Positions 53,639 to 61,953 of a DNA stretch of 64,000 nucleotides are shown here, in pieces. Below the pieces are notes generated by a model that saw only the letters and a list, made by a program, of their open reading frames with translations, was not told where the DNA came from and ran no database searches. The translations under genes and the position numbers were made by a program. Positions within the stretch are counted from its first letter, which is position 1. The number at the start of each line of letters is the position of its first letter. Where the stretch lies: positions 868,001-932,000 of the forward strand of contig NZ_AP021870.1 of assembly GCF_026001925.1 (NCBI RefSeq). Reading direction: 5' to 3'. The DNA comes from Vibrio gangliei (lineage in GTDB: Bacteria; Pseudomonadota; Gammaproteobacteria; Enterobacterales; Vibrionaceae).

Positions 53639-54517
53639 TTACACACGACTTTTAATGCGTTCAAACTGAGTAATAAACACAATCGATGCCATCATAATAG
53701 CCGCGCCAAACCATAAGTTTCCAGTCGGCACCCAACCGAACACCAGCCAACCTAAGAAAACATTAAACGGCAATTTTGCCAAATCAAACGGCTGTACAAA
53801 AGAAGCATCGGCCACCGCATAAGCCTTAACAATCGCCCACTGCGCCAGTGCTGTTAAAATCCCTGCGCCAATCAACAAACCCCAGACATTCCAACCGGTC
53901 GGTGTTGACCATTCTGGCAAAGCTAAAAATAGATTAAACGGCGTCAGTAATAGCAATAAATACACCACCATGGTTGATGGGGAGTCGTTAACCGACATTT
54001 TCTTCACCATTAAGGAGTAACACGCCCAGAAAAATGCCGCGCCAACAGGCAATAATGTTGCCCAACTGAAAGCATCAGACCAAGGCTCAAGAATGATCAT
54101 CGCTCCCGCAAACCCCGCCCAGGTCGCAAGCCATCGTGCCCAACCGACGTTTTCTTTTAATAAAATGCCTGAGCCTACCGTCGCAAATAGTGGTGAGGTC
54201 ATTAGCAGCGCAATGCCTTGCCAAATCGGCACCGGATACGCCAATGCCCAAAACCACAATTGAATGCCGATGACAGATAAAAACACCCGAAACGCATGCC
54301 AACCAAAGTGCTTAGTATAAAGCGAACGGCGAATACCCAAGGTTTTGAGGTACGGCATAATCGCCACCAGCGCAATCCCATATTGCAGCAGTGCCACAGT
54401 AGTAGAAGGCAATGAAAAAGTAATACTGATGTACTGGGCAATGCTGTTCACTAAAGCAAAAGATAAGCCTGCAATCAGCATCCAAGTTGCGCCGAGCACA
54501 GGAGAATGGTTTGGCAT
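53639..54517 (-). CDS. EamA/DMT-family transporter
   Basis: A 292-aa protein with ten hydrophobic helices in two EamA repeats (MLIAGLSFALVNSIAQYIS; LLPVGAAFFWACYSLMVKKM). The family exports metabolites such as amino acids or nucleotide-related compounds; the substrate is not evident. The ATG at 54517 is preferred, since the earlier one (54541) has no ribosome site. Confidence 0.85.
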   Translation of the reverse strand: MPNHSPVLGATWMLIAGLSFALVNSIAQYISITFSLPSTTVALLQYGIALVAIMPYLKTLGIRRSLYTKHFGWHAFRVFLSVIGIQLWFWALAYPVPIWQGIALLMTSPLFATVGSGILLKENVGWARWLATWAGFAGAMIILEPWSDAFSWATLLPVGAAFFWACYSLMVKKMSVNDSPSTMVVYLLLLLTPFNLFLALPEWSTPTGWNVWGLLIGAGILTALAQWAIVKAYAVADASFVQPFDLAKLPFNVFLGWLVFGWVPTGNLWFGAAIMMASIVFITQFERIKSRV

Positions 54518-55003
54518 GTCGTGGTTCTCAATAATGGGCAAAAATAAAGGGAAACAAATAATAAAGAGAGGTTATGGAAATTGCTAGTCTATGGGCGGGT
54601 TTCGGACGCTTCGCGTTTGGTTTCTCGTATCTAGGTAAAGCGAAGCTAAGAGAATGACAGGTTTTCTAACTTAAAACAGGGCATGAATAAATTGCTCCAG
54701 CCTTGTCATCCCGCACATGAGCCTAAGCGAAGAAGATGCGGGATCTGGCTTTCAAGCAAATTGAGCTAACGAGATGGCTAGCTCGATATTGGGTAGAAGT
54801 GATTTAGTGACTTTGCTAAATTAGCTTCTGGAGGATTATCTGAAGTATTGCAAAGCTCCTGGTCGATTGCACAAATTCACTTATCTACTGCAACTATAGC
54901 CCCTCTGTCCAAAACGCGACGATTTTCGTCAACTTCCATTCAGATATCATTCACATAGTCTTCTAGCATGAACTTTTCTCAACAAAGAAAGGACAAATTA
55001 ATA
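54518..55003. other. Gene-free intergenic region with hairpin and gene remnant
   Basis: No credible gene. ATCCCGCA / TGCGGGAT (54708-54744) is a hairpin of the kind common between Vibrio genes. GATATTGGGTAGAAGTGATT and the next three bases (54784-54806) match the 3' end of the M23-like gene at 21 of 23 bases. The last 100 bases should hold the leuA-like promoter. Confidence 0.55.
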
Positions 55004-56686
55004 ATGTTAGAAATGCCATCAAAAAAATACCGAGCAGCTCCTGTTATCAACTTTCCACAGAGAACCTGGCCATCAAATATATTAGACAAAGCCCCTCGCT
55101 GGTGCTCAACCGATTTGCGAGATGGTAATCAATCTTTATCTAACCCAATGAATATTGATAAAAAACTGAAGCTCTTTCACCACTTAGTTGAATGCGGATT
55201 CAAGGAGATTGAGGTTGCATTCCCATCAGCATCGCAAACGGATTTTGACTTTGTTCGATGTCTGATCGAGAACGAGTTAATTCCAGGTGATGTTACTATT
55301 CAGGTGATTACGCAATCCAGATCGGACTTGATTGAGCGAACAATTGATTCTCTAACAGGGGCGTCTAAGGCCATAGTCCATTTGTACAATGCTACAGCTC
55401 CATCTTTTAGAGATATTGTTTTTTCTCAGGATAAAATGTCTACTCTAGAACTTGCTGTAAATGGAGCTAAACAGATTAAAGCCTTATGTGAAAAACGACC
55501 TGAAACTGAATGGACTCTTGAGTATTCACCAGAAACATTCAATTTTACGGAATCCGAGTTTGCACTTGAAATCTGTGAAGCAGTAGCGTCAGTATGGCAG
55601 CCAAGTAAGACACGGCAGCTTATCATTAACCTGCCAACAACCGTTGAATGTAACACTCCTAACGTTTTTGCAGACCAGATTGAACACTTCATAAATACAT
55701 TTAGTTCATTAGAGCACGTGACAATCAGTGTTCATCCTCATAATGATCGAGGTACAGGTGTTGCTAGTGCCGAACTCGCCATGCTAGCAGGAGCGACTCG
55801 GGTCGAAGGTTGTTTATTCGGGAACGGTGAACGTACAGGCAATGTTGACTTGGTCACACTCGCGCTAAACCTTTATTCACAAGGCATTGATCCTAAATTG
55901 CGCTTTCATGACATTCGGCATACGGTTGAACTCGTCGAGCAGTGTAACGAAATCCCTGTTCACCCGCGTCATCCATATGCTGGAAGGCTCGTTTTCACCG
56001 CCTTTTCGGGCTCTCATCAAGATGCCATTAAAAAAGGATTTTCTTCGTATAGCTCTAAGTTGAAGACCTTCTGGGATATCCCTTATTTGCCGATAGACCC
56101 TATGGATTTGGGGTGTAACTATGAAAAAGTGATTCGTGTAAATAGTCAATCAGGTAAGAGTGGTGCCGCATGGTTACTGCAAGAAAACCACGGATTGTTA
56201 CTGCCTAAAATGCTCCAAGCCGATTTGAGTAAAAAAGTGAAAAGTCATACCGATAGATCGGGATGTGAAATTAATCTTTCGGAATTATGGCAACTATTCA
56301 GACAGTCTTATGGTCTAGTGAGTAACCCGACCATAAGCTTGCAGAGCTATCACAGCCAAACAACAGAGATTGGCCAAAAAATTGAAGCCAAAATTCATCA
56401 CAACAACAAAATGATAGGATGTGTTGGTTCTGGGAATGGTCTAATGTCTGCGTTGCTAAAAGGGTTAATGGAACAATATGGTCTGCAGGTAAATATCGTT
56501 GACTATCACGAGCATACTCTCGGTTCACGAACCCAAAGTAAGGCGGCCTGTTATGTGCAGCTACAGTCTGCGATTTCTAACGTGAGCTTTTTTGGCGTCG
56601 CAATTGAAGAAGATGCAACAAAAGCGTCTCTACAAGCATTGTTGAATGCCTACTCTAATTCACTACAGACTAACTTAGCGCTTTAA
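55004..56686 (+). CDS. 2-isopropylmalate synthase, type 2 (second leuA)
   Basis: A 560-aa DRE-TIM enzyme of the LeuA2 group. It opens MPSKKYRAAP and WPSNILDKAPRW, then has STDLRDGNQSL (catalytic and metal aspartate), SVHPHNDRGTG (metal histidines) and GNGERTGN. The last 120 residues correspond to the leucine-sensing domain. It should join acetyl-CoA to a 2-keto acid, classically ketoisovalerate. The ATG at 55004 is family-like, with AAAGGA upstream; an ATG 36 bases earlier is in frame. It is not near other leucine genes and is convergent, overlapping by four bases, with an AraC regulator. Confidence 0.85.
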   Translation: MLEMPSKKYRAAPVINFPQRTWPSNILDKAPRWCSTDLRDGNQSLSNPMNIDKKLKLFHHLVECGFKEIEVAFPSASQTDFDFVRCLIENELIPGDVTIQVITQSRSDLIERTIDSLTGASKAIVHLYNATAPSFRDIVFSQDKMSTLELAVNGAKQIKALCEKRPETEWTLEYSPETFNFTESEFALEICEAVASVWQPSKTRQLIINLPTTVECNTPNVFADQIEHFINTFSSLEHVTISVHPHNDRGTGVASAELAMLAGATRVEGCLFGNGERTGNVDLVTLALNLYSQGIDPKLRFHDIRHTVELVEQCNEIPVHPRHPYAGRLVFTAFSGSHQDAIKKGFSSYSSKLKTFWDIPYLPIDPMDLGCNYEKVIRVNSQSGKSGAAWLLQENHGLLLPKMLQADLSKKVKSHTDRSGCEINLSELWQLFRQSYGLVSNPTISLQSYHSQTTEIGQKIEAKIHHNNKMIGCVGSGNGLMSALLKGLMEQYGLQVNIVDYHEHTLGSRTQSKAACYVQLQSAISNVSFFGVAIEEDATKASLQALLNAYSNSLQTNLAL

Positions 56687-57459
56687 TCTTGTTCTAATGG
56701 ATTAACCATCGGACAATATTCCCTCGGAGACAGCCCCGTTCGACTTTTAAACATCGCGCTAAATGCGCTAGGGCTGTCATATCCAATCGCTAATGCAGCA
56801 TCTAACACACTGCACCCGCTGGCTAAAAGTTCAGACGCATGTAGTAATCGTTTCTGACGCAGCCACTCTGTGAACGTTAGACCTAGCTCTTGCTGAAACC
56901 GACGAGAAACAGTTCTTTCACTTTGGCCCAAATACTTGGCAGCATCTGAAGCTGTCCACGGGTGTGAAAGACGCTCAGATACGTTTTTACAGAGCATGAC
57001 CAATGCTTCGGTTTTTGGGTTGGGGAGATAAAAATCAATGGGGTTTAGCAAACGTAATTCATCAAGTATTAGTTCAAATATTCGTTCTTCTCGCGTTCCA
57101 GCTATCCGAATATCAGGTAGAGATACGGCCTCAACAATTAAACTGGTCAGCAACGACGAAACTTTCGATAGCACACAGGTATTGGGAAGGTCTGCCCTGG
57201 CCATAGGATCAACAAAAAGCGTACGAACTCGAACGTCCCCCGTAGTTCTGAGGCTGTGTGAGATACCTGCAGGTATCCATAGCCCTTGATTCGTTGTCAC
57301 AACCCACGACTCTGATTGTGTATCCACTCGAATAACACCGTTTAAAGCATGTAAAAACTGAGCGCACTGATGAGTATGGGGTGGTTCTACATCCCCATGA
57401 GCATAATTGTGTGCATATGCCAGTATTTGAGGGGCCAACGTTTCGTTACAAAACTTCAT
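56683..57459 (-). CDS. AraC-family transcriptional regulator
   Basis: A 258-aa regulator with an N-terminal cupin (HGDVEPPHTHQCAQFLHAL; WIPAGISHSLRTTGDV) and a C-terminal double helix-turn-helix (WTASDAAKYLGQSERTVSRR; LDAALAIGYDSPSAFSAMF). The cupin part is that of the group regulating small-molecule export or metabolism. The convergent 2-isopropylmalate synthase gene may be its partner. Two direct repeats and a perfect palindrome upstream of its start could be its binding sites. Confidence 0.9.
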   Translation of the reverse strand: MKFCNETLAPQILAYAHNYAHGDVEPPHTHQCAQFLHALNGVIRVDTQSESWVVTTNQGLWIPAGISHSLRTTGDVRVRTLFVDPMARADLPNTCVLSKVSSLLTSLIVEAVSLPDIRIAGTREERIFELILDELRLLNPIDFYLPNPKTEALVMLCKNVSERLSHPWTASDAAKYLGQSERTVSRRFQQELGLTFTEWLRQKRLLHASELLASGCSVLDAALAIGYDSPSAFSAMFKSRTGLSPREYCPMVNPLEQD

Positions 57460-57508
57460 AAATACTCGAGTAAATCCTTATACTGAATGAAAAAATAATG
57501 TAACGAAC

Positions 57509-57528
57509 TTATCCAGAATTATCCAGAA
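57509..57528. promoter_or_regulatory. Tandem 10-bp direct repeat upstream of the AraC gene
   Basis: TTATCCAGAA occurs twice with no gap, one helical turn apart, 50 bases upstream of the AraC start. AraC-type regulators often bind such direct repeats. Confidence 0.55.
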
Positions 57529-57578
57529 GAAAGATAATCTCTGTTTTTCTACTGAATTGTCCTTTAGACATTTAGCCA

Positions 57579-57594
57579 GTAGACATATGTCTAC
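57579..57594. promoter_or_regulatory. Perfect 16-bp palindrome upstream of the AraC gene
   Basis: GTAGACATATGTCTAC is fully symmetric. Its place, 120 bases upstream of the AraC start, suggests an operator. Confidence 0.5.
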
Positions 57595-57692
57595 AACTAA
57601 ACTGGTATTAGGTAAATTAGGGCAAACGTCGATACTCAGGAGCGTCGTGAGTGAAGGGTCTGAATTGAAATGGGGCAGAAATAAGTTAACCA

Positions 57693-57967
57693 CATCACCC
57701 CTTCCCAACCTCCCTTGGCTTCAAATATTACCGCCAAGATATTTTCATTGGCAAAGGGAGGGAGTTGTTAGAGCGCGCTTTTTGTTTATCTCAAACAACC
57801 TCTCACACAAAAAAAAGCGAAGCTACCGTGCTTCGCCTTTAGTGAAAGTTAGAAGTTGTTACTTACTACAACCCCATTCCCTTTTTACCTGCCTCATTAA
57901 GCATGTCGAAGGTAAAGCGGCCTTGCCAGTTTTGCTCGTAGTCTTCACGTGGGAAATTGGGCGGTGC
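57693..57967. repeat. Direct repeat copy A (3' end of ybiU-like gene and downstream)
   Basis: Matches 60236-60510 in the same orientation at roughly nine of ten bases by eye. It includes the last codons of a ybiU-like gene, its stop and a terminator. The match ends immediately before the amidase stop codon. Confidence 0.85.
57809..57840 (-). terminator. Terminator within repeat copy A
   Basis: GCGAAGC / GCTTCGC around TACCGT (plus strand). The minus strand reads a long T-tract after the stem, so it can end the amidase/qnr transcript. Confidence 0.85.
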
Positions 57968-57970
57968 CAA
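57866..57970 (-). pseudogene. Fragment of a second ybiU-like gene
   Basis: The last 34 codons and stop of a ybiU-like frame (PNFPREDYEQNWQGRFTFDM, then LNEAGKKGMGL) remain, with a few substitutions compared with the intact gene at 60406. The rest is replaced by the amidase gene. Confidence 0.8.
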
Positions 57971-57974
57971 TACC

Positions 57975-59180
57975 TTAAGAATTCAACAATAACTGCTTTA
58001 CACTGGATATTAAAAATTCATCTTGATAGAAGCCTGCTGCAACAGACAGTCCAACAGGTGCGTTATCTATATTTGCTATTGGTATCGATATTTCAGGTAA
58101 ACGACCAATACCAGAAAATGAAGTGATCGACATTGTTCGGTCATAAAAATCTAGCGCTGTTTCCATATCCTCAAGCGAATGTTTTAATGGTGCAACCGTG
58201 GGTACTGTGGGGAACAAAACCAAATCGCCCTTTTTTAGAAACGAGGACATCCGACGAAAATATCGCTCACAAAGCCGGAGAGAATCGCTAACCAACTTGC
58301 GTTCAAACTTTCGTACAGTTTCATATTTCATAGCAAAAAATGGGCTAAGTTCTGGAGATTCATTTTCAATCCAATTACCGACAGTGTTTAAGAACTCAAA
58401 AGTTTGTAATGGTCTTAATGCATTAACATTAAGCATATCAAGTGTTGCTTCCTCGCCAAGAATATCGCTCAGTGTAATAGAGACCACATCAGCATCAATA
58501 TTAACCAATAAATTGTTAATGCTATCTTTTATCAGAGCTGATACCTCAGCATCAGAGGTATTAAAGGCATCTTCAAGCAGGTAAATCGTCTCTATTTTTT
58601 GTGATACCACGCTTTCACTTTTTAATAGTGTGTGCATAACATCGCCCAATACATCTATATCATTGGCAAAAGCCCCAACCGTACTCGTGCTAGGGACGAA
58701 AGGTAAGACACCTGCCTCCGATATTCGATGCATAGTTGGTCGCATGGCATAAACGCCACACAAACTTGCAGGTACTCGGATTGAACCTGCTGAATCGGTT
58801 CCAATGGCAAAATCAACTAAACCGCACGCAACAGCAGAAGCCGAACCACTCGATGAGCCTCCCGGTATTCTATCTGGCACTTTGGGGTTGATAGGCGTTC
58901 CAAAAAAGAAATTTTCGCCATCTAAACTATAAGTAAATTCATCTGATACTGCCTTCCCTAAACAGGTTGCCCCAGCGCCTAATAGCTGATCGACACACAA
59001 AGCGTTATAAATGGCAGCCTTATGTTTATGTTGCCAAGATGGGCTCCCATAAGAGGTTTTATACTGAGCAATATCAATATTGTCTTTAACGGCAAATGTA
59101 AGCCCATTAAGTGACCCGTTGCTATATGGTTCTATCGTGAAGGTTTCAACAAATGCGCCAGAGGATAAAAAGTTATACAT
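57975..59180 (-). CDS. Amidase signature family protein
   Basis: A 401-aa amidase. The catalytic lysine is K32 in FAVKDNID, the glycine/serine loop is PGGSSSGSA (106-114) with the cis-serine, and the nucleophile is S133 in GTDSAGSIRVPAS. It hydrolyses an amide to acid and ammonia; the substrate is not evident. Its length is that of short AtzF/allophanate-amidase-like members without extra domain. It directly abuts the ybiU-like fragment and precedes nothing else on its strand; the Qnr gene lies 75 bases upstream in the same direction. Probably acquired together with it. Confidence 0.85.
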   Translation of the reverse strand: MYNFLSSGAFVETFTIEPYSNGSLNGLTFAVKDNIDIAQYKTSYGSPSWQHKHKAAIYNALCVDQLLGAGATCLGKAVSDEFTYSLDGENFFFGTPINPKVPDRIPGGSSSGSASAVACGLVDFAIGTDSAGSIRVPASLCGVYAMRPTMHRISEAGVLPFVPSTSTVGAFANDIDVLGDVMHTLLKSESVVSQKIETIYLLEDAFNTSDAEVSALIKDSINNLLVNIDADVVSITLSDILGEEATLDMLNVNALRPLQTFEFLNTVGNWIENESPELSPFFAMKYETVRKFERKLVSDSLRLCERYFRRMSSFLKKGDLVLFPTVPTVAPLKHSLEDMETALDFYDRTMSITSFSGIGRLPEISIPIANIDNAPVGLSVAAGFYQDEFLISSVKQLLLNS

Positions 59181-59255
59181 AGGAGTTCCTATCTTTATAA
59201 TTGTAAGGCTTTGAAGATGATTCGCTTTATAAATTTGAGTGATTAAAATCGTAGG

Positions 59256-59921
59256 TCAAAACACTTTGTCTGGAATAACAATCACCCCCAACTGCTCCAA
59301 AATCTGCTCTTGTTGCCATGAACAAATTTTCACGCCAGTTAAATCCACTTTACGAGGTTCTAAGCCATTTAATTCTGAATGAGTGAGATCACACCCCTGA
59401 ATTCTGCATTGCTCCCAAAAGTCATCAGAAAATGATCCCCTACTTAAGTCTGACTCTTTAAAAGAGGCCCCTTGCAGGCTCGCTCCTACCCATTTATTTT
59501 CAAATAAATCACACTTTTCAAGGCATTGCTTATCAAAATTAGCATAAGACAAATTACAACCCGTAATGTAAGCAGAGCAAAAATACATTTTGTTAGAAAC
59601 ATGATTTACAAAGTTTGCCTGTGAGAAATTAGCACCTTTTAGATCGCATTCTCTTAACTCAAGACCAAAACAGTTTGCCCCTTGGAAATTCGCCATTGAA
59701 AGCATGCAATTCATAAATGAAGCATCTCGTAGGTCTGCATAGATAAAATTACATCCTTCAAAATCATTCGATTCAATAAATGTACAACCCATGAATTTAG
59801 CATCACGTAAATTCACTCGATTAAAATTACAACCAAAAAATTTACAGTGAGAAAAGTGATGAGAGCTCAAATCTTGGCCGGAAAAATCAATTTGATCGTA
59901 CGTTTTATGGGAATAATTCAA
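59256..59921 (-). CDS. Qnr-family pentapeptide repeat protein
   Basis: A 221-aa protein made almost wholly of pentapeptide repeats (A/C-D/N-L/F-x-x), forming a right-handed beta-helix. Blocks such as YADLRDASF, NFQGANCFG, LRECDLKGANF, KMYFCSAYI and the ending ICSWQQEQILEQLGVIV are those of Qnr proteins, which mimic DNA and protect gyrase and topoisomerase IV from quinolones. Two loops break the helix, as in QnrB/QnrA. Chromosomal members in Vibrionaceae are regarded as the source of mobile qnr genes. I see no clear LexA box upstream. Confidence 0.9.
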   Translation of the reverse strand: MNYSHKTYDQIDFSGQDLSSHHFSHCKFFGCNFNRVNLRDAKFMGCTFIESNDFEGCNFIYADLRDASFMNCMLSMANFQGANCFGLELRECDLKGANFSQANFVNHVSNKMYFCSAYITGCNLSYANFDKQCLEKCDLFENKWVGASLQGASFKESDLSRGSFSDDFWEQCRIQGCDLTHSELNGLEPRKVDLTGVKICSWQQEQILEQLGVIVIPDKVF

Positions 59922-60235
59922 TGTTATAACCTCTTGATTAATTTAAATTAAGACTAACATTTACAGCCATCTTAGCAACAAAATAAACCCATATAAAAAC
60001 AAACAGTTATATGCCACCTAAATAGCCAAAATAAGGCACCTAACAGCACCTATAAGGCAAGAGAAATGAGATCAACCCATGCGGCAGGCTAGAAAAAAGT
60101 TTCACGCTGAATGAGGCCAAATAGAGCCGAGAAATTAGAGAGAGTTATATGATTTATGGAATATAAAACTTACTTGACGATTTATGAGCGTATTTGGAAA
60201 TGTAAGTTGTTTTAGGGCAGCAATATGATCTGCAC
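59922..60235. other. Gene-free region upstream of the Qnr gene
   Basis: About 310 AT-rich bases with no credible gene on either strand. It must contain the minus-strand promoter for the Qnr gene. No clear operator or repeat was seen. Confidence 0.4.
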
Positions 60236-60510
60236 ATCAACCCTCCCCACCCCTCCCTTGGCTTCAAATATTACTGCCAAGCTATTTTCACAGGTAAAGG
60301 GAGGGAGTTATTCGAAATCGCTTTCTGTTTATCTCAAACAATATCTCTCACACAAAAAAGCGAAGCTACCGTGCTTCGCCTTTAGTGAAAGTTAGAAGTT
60401 GTTACTTACTTCAACCCCATGCCCTTTTTACCTGCCTCATTAAGCATGTCGAAGGTAAAGCGGCCTTGCCAGTTTTTCTCGTAGTCTTCTCGTGGGAAAT
60501 CTGGTGGCGA
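60236..60510. repeat. Direct repeat copy B (3' end of intact ybiU-like gene)
   Basis: The counterpart of 57693-57967. It covers the last 35 codons of the intact gene, the stop, the terminator and about 110 bases beyond. The same CCTCCCTTGGC and GGGAGG words bracket an AT-rich stretch in both copies. Confidence 0.85.
60354..60383 (-). terminator. Terminator of the ybiU-like gene
   Basis: GCGAAGC / GCTTCGC around TACCGT, with the minus strand reading TTTTTTG after the stem. Confidence 0.85.
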
Positions 60511-61668
60511 CAGCCCTTCTTTTAATGCGCTTTGGATTTCAACCGCGTACTGTTTGTTTTTCTCACACATAGGCGCAGCAGGGATGTACATCACATTGCC
60601 CCAGCCTTGTTGGTCTTGCACGGGGGCAACGGAGTGAATGAGATCGCAGTGCCACCACACAGAATCCCCGGCTTTCATTTCAGGAATGCTGCATAAGCCT
60701 TTAATAAGGTGCGGATGCCATTGCTCTGAAATCGGCAATACATGGCCGGATGCAACGCCGCAGAGTTCATCTTCTGGCACATCATCTAACAATGGACGCA
60801 GTAAAATGTACGCCATCGCTTCCGGTACAGGCACCACATGCAACAAGCCTTGATTTAATGCCATATCCGATAACGCTGTCCAGCCTTGGAAAGTACGAAA
60901 TACTGAACATTTGGTGGTGCTGCCAACGGTGTATTCATTCACATCTGGTCGGTGCGCCGCATCCCACGGGTCGTATTGGTCAAATTGATTGGTGAAGATC
61001 TTTTCAAATACTTTTTGATAAGCCGGTAGCAACCAACGCTCTAACGCTCCGGAATCCGTATGTGCACCAAGTCCGTTAGAGTTGGTGCCCGGCAAGCGAC
61101 GGCGAATGCGGTCTGGATAGATAATGCTGACTTCCGGATCAAAATGCTGACCTTCGTTGGTTTCAAATTTCCATAGGCGATTTAAGAAAGATTGAATTGA
61201 AGCAATCTGAGAACTTTGACGAGCCTCCATTTGTGCTTTAGACCAATAAATCGGGAAGATTTCCGGTTTAGAAGCGACAAGCGTGCCAAAGAAGTTATCA
61301 CCCGGGCCGCCGTAAATGTTGTCGAAATCATTGCTATCTAAGTAATCGAGCATCGACTGATCCATCGCGACAGCTTCTTCACGATCAAAAGTTTGACGTA
61401 CCACCAAACAGCCGCGGCGTTTGATTTGTGCAATCAACTCAGGCGAAATATTGCCTTGCTGTAAATCGGCTTGGCTTATTTCTGGCCATGCGCTGCCCGT
61501 CTCTTGCTCTTGTTTACGCGCGGCGGCCAGTTCGGTTTCAATTTTATCGCACACTTGCTTGAACAGCGCATCGACATCGCCAATCTGCGCTTTCAGTGCC
61601 CGCTTCATCGCCACAATATTGCTTTTATAATCGCTAGGAAGTTCTTTAGAGGTAAATGACGCTGACAT
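60406..61668 (-). CDS. ybiU: YbiU/DUF1479 family protein (2-oxoglutarate/Fe(II) dioxygenase-like)
   Basis: A 420-aa protein matching E. coli YbiU along its whole length, with IKRRGCLVVRQTFDREEAV, SMLDYLD, GPGDNFFGTL, SFLNRLWKFE and the ending FPREDYEKNW. GLGAHTDSGALERWL gives the HxD and WWHCDLIHSVAPV the distal histidine of a jelly-roll iron site. The reaction is unknown. ATG follows GGAGAG. It is divergent from a YciT-like DeoR regulator with matched operator-like repeats near both genes. Confidence 0.9.
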   Translation of the reverse strand: MSASFTSKELPSDYKSNIVAMKRALKAQIGDVDALFKQVCDKIETELAAARKQEQETGSAWPEISQADLQQGNISPELIAQIKRRGCLVVRQTFDREEAVAMDQSMLDYLDSNDFDNIYGGPGDNFFGTLVASKPEIFPIYWSKAQMEARQSSQIASIQSFLNRLWKFETNEGQHFDPEVSIIYPDRIRRRLPGTNSNGLGAHTDSGALERWLLPAYQKVFEKIFTNQFDQYDPWDAAHRPDVNEYTVGSTTKCSVFRTFQGWTALSDMALNQGLLHVVPVPEAMAYILLRPLLDDVPEDELCGVASGHVLPISEQWHPHLIKGLCSIPEMKAGDSVWWHCDLIHSVAPVQDQQGWGNVMYIPAAPMCEKNKQYAVEIQSALKEGLSPPDFPREDYEKNWQGRFTFDMLNEAGKKGMGLK

Positions 61669-61692
61669 AATGCTGCTCTCCTGATGTGTGAT

Positions 61693-61710
61693 CTTGTTAT
61701 CGTTAACAAG
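61693..61710. promoter_or_regulatory. Inverted repeat near the ybiU start
   Basis: CTTGTTA and TAACAAG are perfect 7-base arms around TCGT, 25 bases upstream of the ybiU start codon. Confidence 0.55.
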
Positions 61711-61718
61711 CCAATAAG

Positions 61719-61735
61719 CTTCAAATGAAAGTTAA
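61719..61735 (-). promoter_or_regulatory. Operator-like element 1 (ybiU side)
   Basis: CTTCAAATGAAAGTTAA, which is the reverse complement of element 2 at 61888 except for one base. It is about 50 bases upstream of the ybiU start. Confidence 0.6.
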
Positions 61736-61887
61736 TATTGCATCATAAGAAAGTCAAATATAAGGTTAACATCATGATCACATTTTTGAGGTCTACATTC
61801 ATCCTTAGAAAGATCGATATTGTGGTGATTAATCCCATAATTGGTGTGAGTAATCACAATACCGGTCAATTACAATTTAGCTTTCAC

Positions 61888-61904
61888 TTAAGTTTCATTT
61901 GAAG
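61888..61904 (+). promoter_or_regulatory. Operator-like element 2 (regulator side)
   Basis: TTAAGTTTCATTTGAAG, in inverted orientation to element 1 and 50 bases upstream of the DeoR-family start. Placement at mirrored distances from two divergent genes fits control of both by one regulator. Confidence 0.6.
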
Positions 61905-61906
61905 AC

Positions 61907-61938
61907 AAAAAGAGGTACTATTCGGTATCTCTTTTTTA
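61907..61938 (+). terminator. Terminator-like hairpin in the leader of the DeoR-family gene
   Basis: AAAAAGAGGTAC and GTATCTCTTTTTT pair around TATTCG and end in a T-run, only 16 bases before the ATG at 61954. It could be an attenuator or a terminator of readthrough from upstream. Confidence 0.6.
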
Positions 61939-61953
61939 TTATTGGACGACATC

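Noticed and set aside
57557-58126. Plus-strand 189-codon frame spanning the AraC upstream region, repeat copy A and the amidase end
   Set aside because: It crosses a terminator and the ybiU fragment in antisense, and its translation has no coherent fold or family.
59922-60060. Possible LexA box upstream of the Qnr gene
   Set aside because: CTGT words occur, but none is followed by ACAG at the required spacing.
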